Source: VRUE01 sp963844395 (lineage in GTDB: Bacteria; Actinomycetota; Thermoleophilia; Solirubrobacterales; 70-9). From it: DNA of 64,000 nt. Both the position numbers and the translations under genes were made by a program. This document shows, one piece after another, positions 62,915 through 64,000 of this stretch. Numbering within the stretch: position 1 is the first letter of the stretch; each line of letters opens with the position of its first letter. The stretch covers positions 372,001 to 436,000 of the forward strand of contig CAWJNX010000001.1 of the NCBI GenBank assembly GCA_963844395.1, in the 5' to 3' direction. Below the pieces are notes generated by a model. The model did not search any database. It had not been told where the DNA came from and saw only the letters and a list, made by a program, of their open reading frames with translations.

Positions 62915-63502
62915 GTGAACAAGCACAACCCGCACGCGGCGCCGCCGGTCGCGCGGGCGCTATTTGAGAGTTGCTGCGTGCCGATATATCTCCAGCGAGA
63001 GCTTGTTCCGCGGCTTCACAAGGGACGCACGAATCAGGTGCACAAGCTCGTGTTCAGACTGTCCCTTGGCAGCATTGGCATCGGCGAGGGCGCGCACATC
63101 AAGCCAATTGCAGTTGACTCTCTTCTTAGGTCTGCACGCGCAGAGTTGACCGCGATGGTCGAAGGTCTCCCCGAGGAGAAGCGGTTTAATGCGGCAGAAC
63201 TAATAGAGATCTACTACGGCCCGCTGACGGAGCTAACCCATCCGAATTGGGGCGCCATAAACCTTGGCACGGAGCTTGGCTTCCCACCCAAATTCTCGCT
63301 CGCCACGCCATTTGACGGCGTCACGCTGCATGCAGTCGTTTCGGCCTCCGCATACATCATGCAAGCTGGTGGCCTCGCATTTGACGCTCTCTTGGCTGAA
63401 CTAGCCAACGTTCCAATGGATCTGCCGACCGGGGAGCCTCGTTGGGAGCGTGGCGAGACCAGGACCCCAGCCGACTGGCCCCACGCTGGGCACAAAGGAT
63501 GA
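62915..63502 (+). CDS. Hypothetical protein of the integrative element
   Basis: A 195-residue soluble protein with GTG start 62915. Features: HAAPPVARALFESCCVPIYL, RLHKGRTNQVHKLVFRLSLG, SLLRSARAELTAMVEGLPEE, IEIYYGPLTELTHPNWGAIN. It might be a small DUF5677-like or fragment of a helical abortive-infection-type protein, but no motif is decisive. It lies after the 62609 frame and before the open end; GC third-position use is lower than in the core genes, consistent with transfer. Confidence 0.55.
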   Translation: MNKHNPHAAPPVARALFESCCVPIYLQRELVPRLHKGRTNQVHKLVFRLSLGSIGIGEGAHIKPIAVDSLLRSARAELTAMVEGLPEEKRFNAAELIEIYYGPLTELTHPNWGAINLGTELGFPPKFSLATPFDGVTLHAVVSASAYIMQAGGLAFDALLAELANVPMDLPTGEPRWERGETRTPADWPHAGHKG

Positions 63503-63505
63503 GCC

Positions 63506-63589
63506 GTGAACATGAGCATCAGCTTTGATTCCCAAGCTCCTGCGCAGCGCGTCCGGAGCCCGTTTACGGCGTTCAGGGGTAGCAGATGA
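63506..63589 (+). CDS. Small open frame (27 residues)
   Basis: A GTG start at 63506 gives a 27-residue product, NMSISFDSQAPAQRVRSPFT-like, whose TGA (63587-63589) overlaps the next gene's ATG (63586). Its only support is the translational overlap. Confidence 0.2.
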   Translation: MNMSISFDSQAPAQRVRSPFTAFRGSR

Positions 63590-64000
63590 GCCGAGAGTCG
63601 ATCCACCCGATCTATCGCCCACTTTCGGACGGAACGATCCCTCTTTATGAAGGCGACCTAGACATTGACGTCGGCGAAGATGTGCTGCGGGCGAACGGTC
63701 GCATAGAGCTTCGCCTTGAACCACAGGTAGACCTAAACGTCTGGGTCCCTGGGCCGGCGTTAACCAATCTCTTCTTCACCGATGATCGACAACGCCCGGA
63801 CCGCACCATGACGGTCCCAAGCAGTTCCTCCCTGCAACCGCCGACGACCGAGCGTCCCAAGCACGAGGGAAGCGAAGGGACGTTCCCGGTTAACCCGATC
63901 ATTGCCGGACAACTTGAGACCGCCACCCACCTCCTCTTCCATTTTGGCGGCGCATTGGAAGCCAGGCCTTCGCCCGGAGGCTTTCTCGGTAACGCTGGGC
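63586..64000 (+). CDS. Hypothetical protein, N-terminal part (runs off right edge)
   Basis: An open frame from ATG 63586 to the window end, about 138 residues so far: SRESIHPIYRPLSDGTIPLY, EGDLDIDVGEDVLRANGRIE, LRLEPQVDLNVWVPGPALTN. It is beta-strand-rich, with no recognised family. GTAGCAG precedes the start and the preceding small frame overlaps it. Codon bias resembles the adjacent element genes, so it is probably cargo. Confidence 0.55.
   Translation, partial: MSRESIHPIYRPLSDGTIPLYEGDLDIDVGEDVLRANGRIELRLEPQVDLNVWVPGPALTNLFFTDDRQRPDRTMTVPSSSSLQPPTTERPKHEGSEGTFPVNPIIAGQLETATHLLFHFGGALEARPSPGGFLGNAG

Larger units (their letters stand above)
60610..64000 (+). mobile_element. Integrative element beside tRNA-Leu (left end; right end outside window)
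   Basis: Starting right after tRNA-Leu are an excisionase-like helix-turn-helix gene, a tyrosine integrase, an opposing small helix-turn-helix gene and unrecognised open frames with less extreme GC use than the flanks. That is the standard layout of an element integrated at a tRNA 3' end. No second copy of the tRNA 3' segment is seen up to base 64000, so attR is probably beyond the window. The extent is therefore a guess. Confidence 0.6.

Noticed and set aside
62477..62935. A 152-codon minus frame over the 62.6 kb hypothetical gene
   Set aside because: The plus frame is more protein-like, with a balanced composition and a hydrophobic end; the minus one has no recognisable feature. Not settled with certainty.

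Overview
The window is GC-rich actinobacterial chromosome. Supporting signs are strong G/C third-codon bias, frequent GTG and TTG starts, a perfect CGAAC-N4-GTTCG SOS box at lexA, a c-di-AMP riboswitch ahead of an RlpA-like gene, GTP-type PEP carboxykinase, and a thiolase/FabG4/MaoC/acyl-CoA dehydrogenase cluster like the mycobacterial fadE5-fadA2-fabG4-htdX block. The set of secreted LamG, Ig-like and concanavalin-like proteins suggests class Thermoleophilia (Solirubrobacterales-like), but that is inference.

Layout. (1) 1-19.4 kb: an exopolysaccharide locus with a methyltransferase, three glycosyltransferases, an epimerase, a Gfo/Idh/MocA oxidoreductase, an O-antigen ligase, an asparagine-synthase-like protein, a Wzx-type flippase, a Wzz/BY-kinase, two related secreted lectin-fold proteins, a FemAB/GNAT protein, a polysaccharide deacetylase, an ATP-grasp enzyme and a hexapeptide acetyltransferase. 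(2) 19.4-31.4 kb: MaoC dehydratase, a lysyl-oxidase/LamG secreted protein, a decayed protein kinase, acyl-CoA dehydrogenase, HipBA, a DUF2283 pair, a malyl-CoA-lyase-like enzyme and pckG. (3) 31.4-36.7 kb: a second polysaccharide block with a Wzy-like protein, a clan-A glycoside hydrolase and a nucleotide-sugar dehydrogenase. (4) 36.7-38.3 kb: an AbiE toxin-antitoxin operon with a nested palindromic operator. (5) 38.4-43.8 kb: sucC-sucD-ferredoxin, then a divergent HxlR regulator and MMPL exporter around a palindrome. (6) 44-51.6 kb: a fatty acid degradation operon ending in an acyl-CoA synthetase. (7) 51.6-60.5 kb: GGDEF-EAL, DUF255/thioredoxin protein, glnA, a carboxymuconolactone-decarboxylase-like protein, long palindromic repeats, an RlpA-like gene under the riboswitch, RNase P RNA, lexA. 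(8) 60.5-64 kb: tRNA-Leu(GAG) followed by an integrative element with an excisionase-like gene, an integrase and unrecognised cargo, running off the right edge.

The polysaccharide genes fit a synthesis-dependent export pathway: sugar activation, glycosyl transfer, flipping, polymerisation and chain-length control, with modifying and surface proteins alongside. Blocks 2, 5 and 6 support fatty acid and C4/C2 carbon metabolism.

A caution for the whole window: at least seven otherwise well-conserved genes switch reading frame once (near 8.26, 22.32, 37.13, 37.78, 44.14, 45.33 and 62.01 kb). That density, across housekeeping and accessory genes alike, looks more like residual indel errors in the assembly than biological decay.
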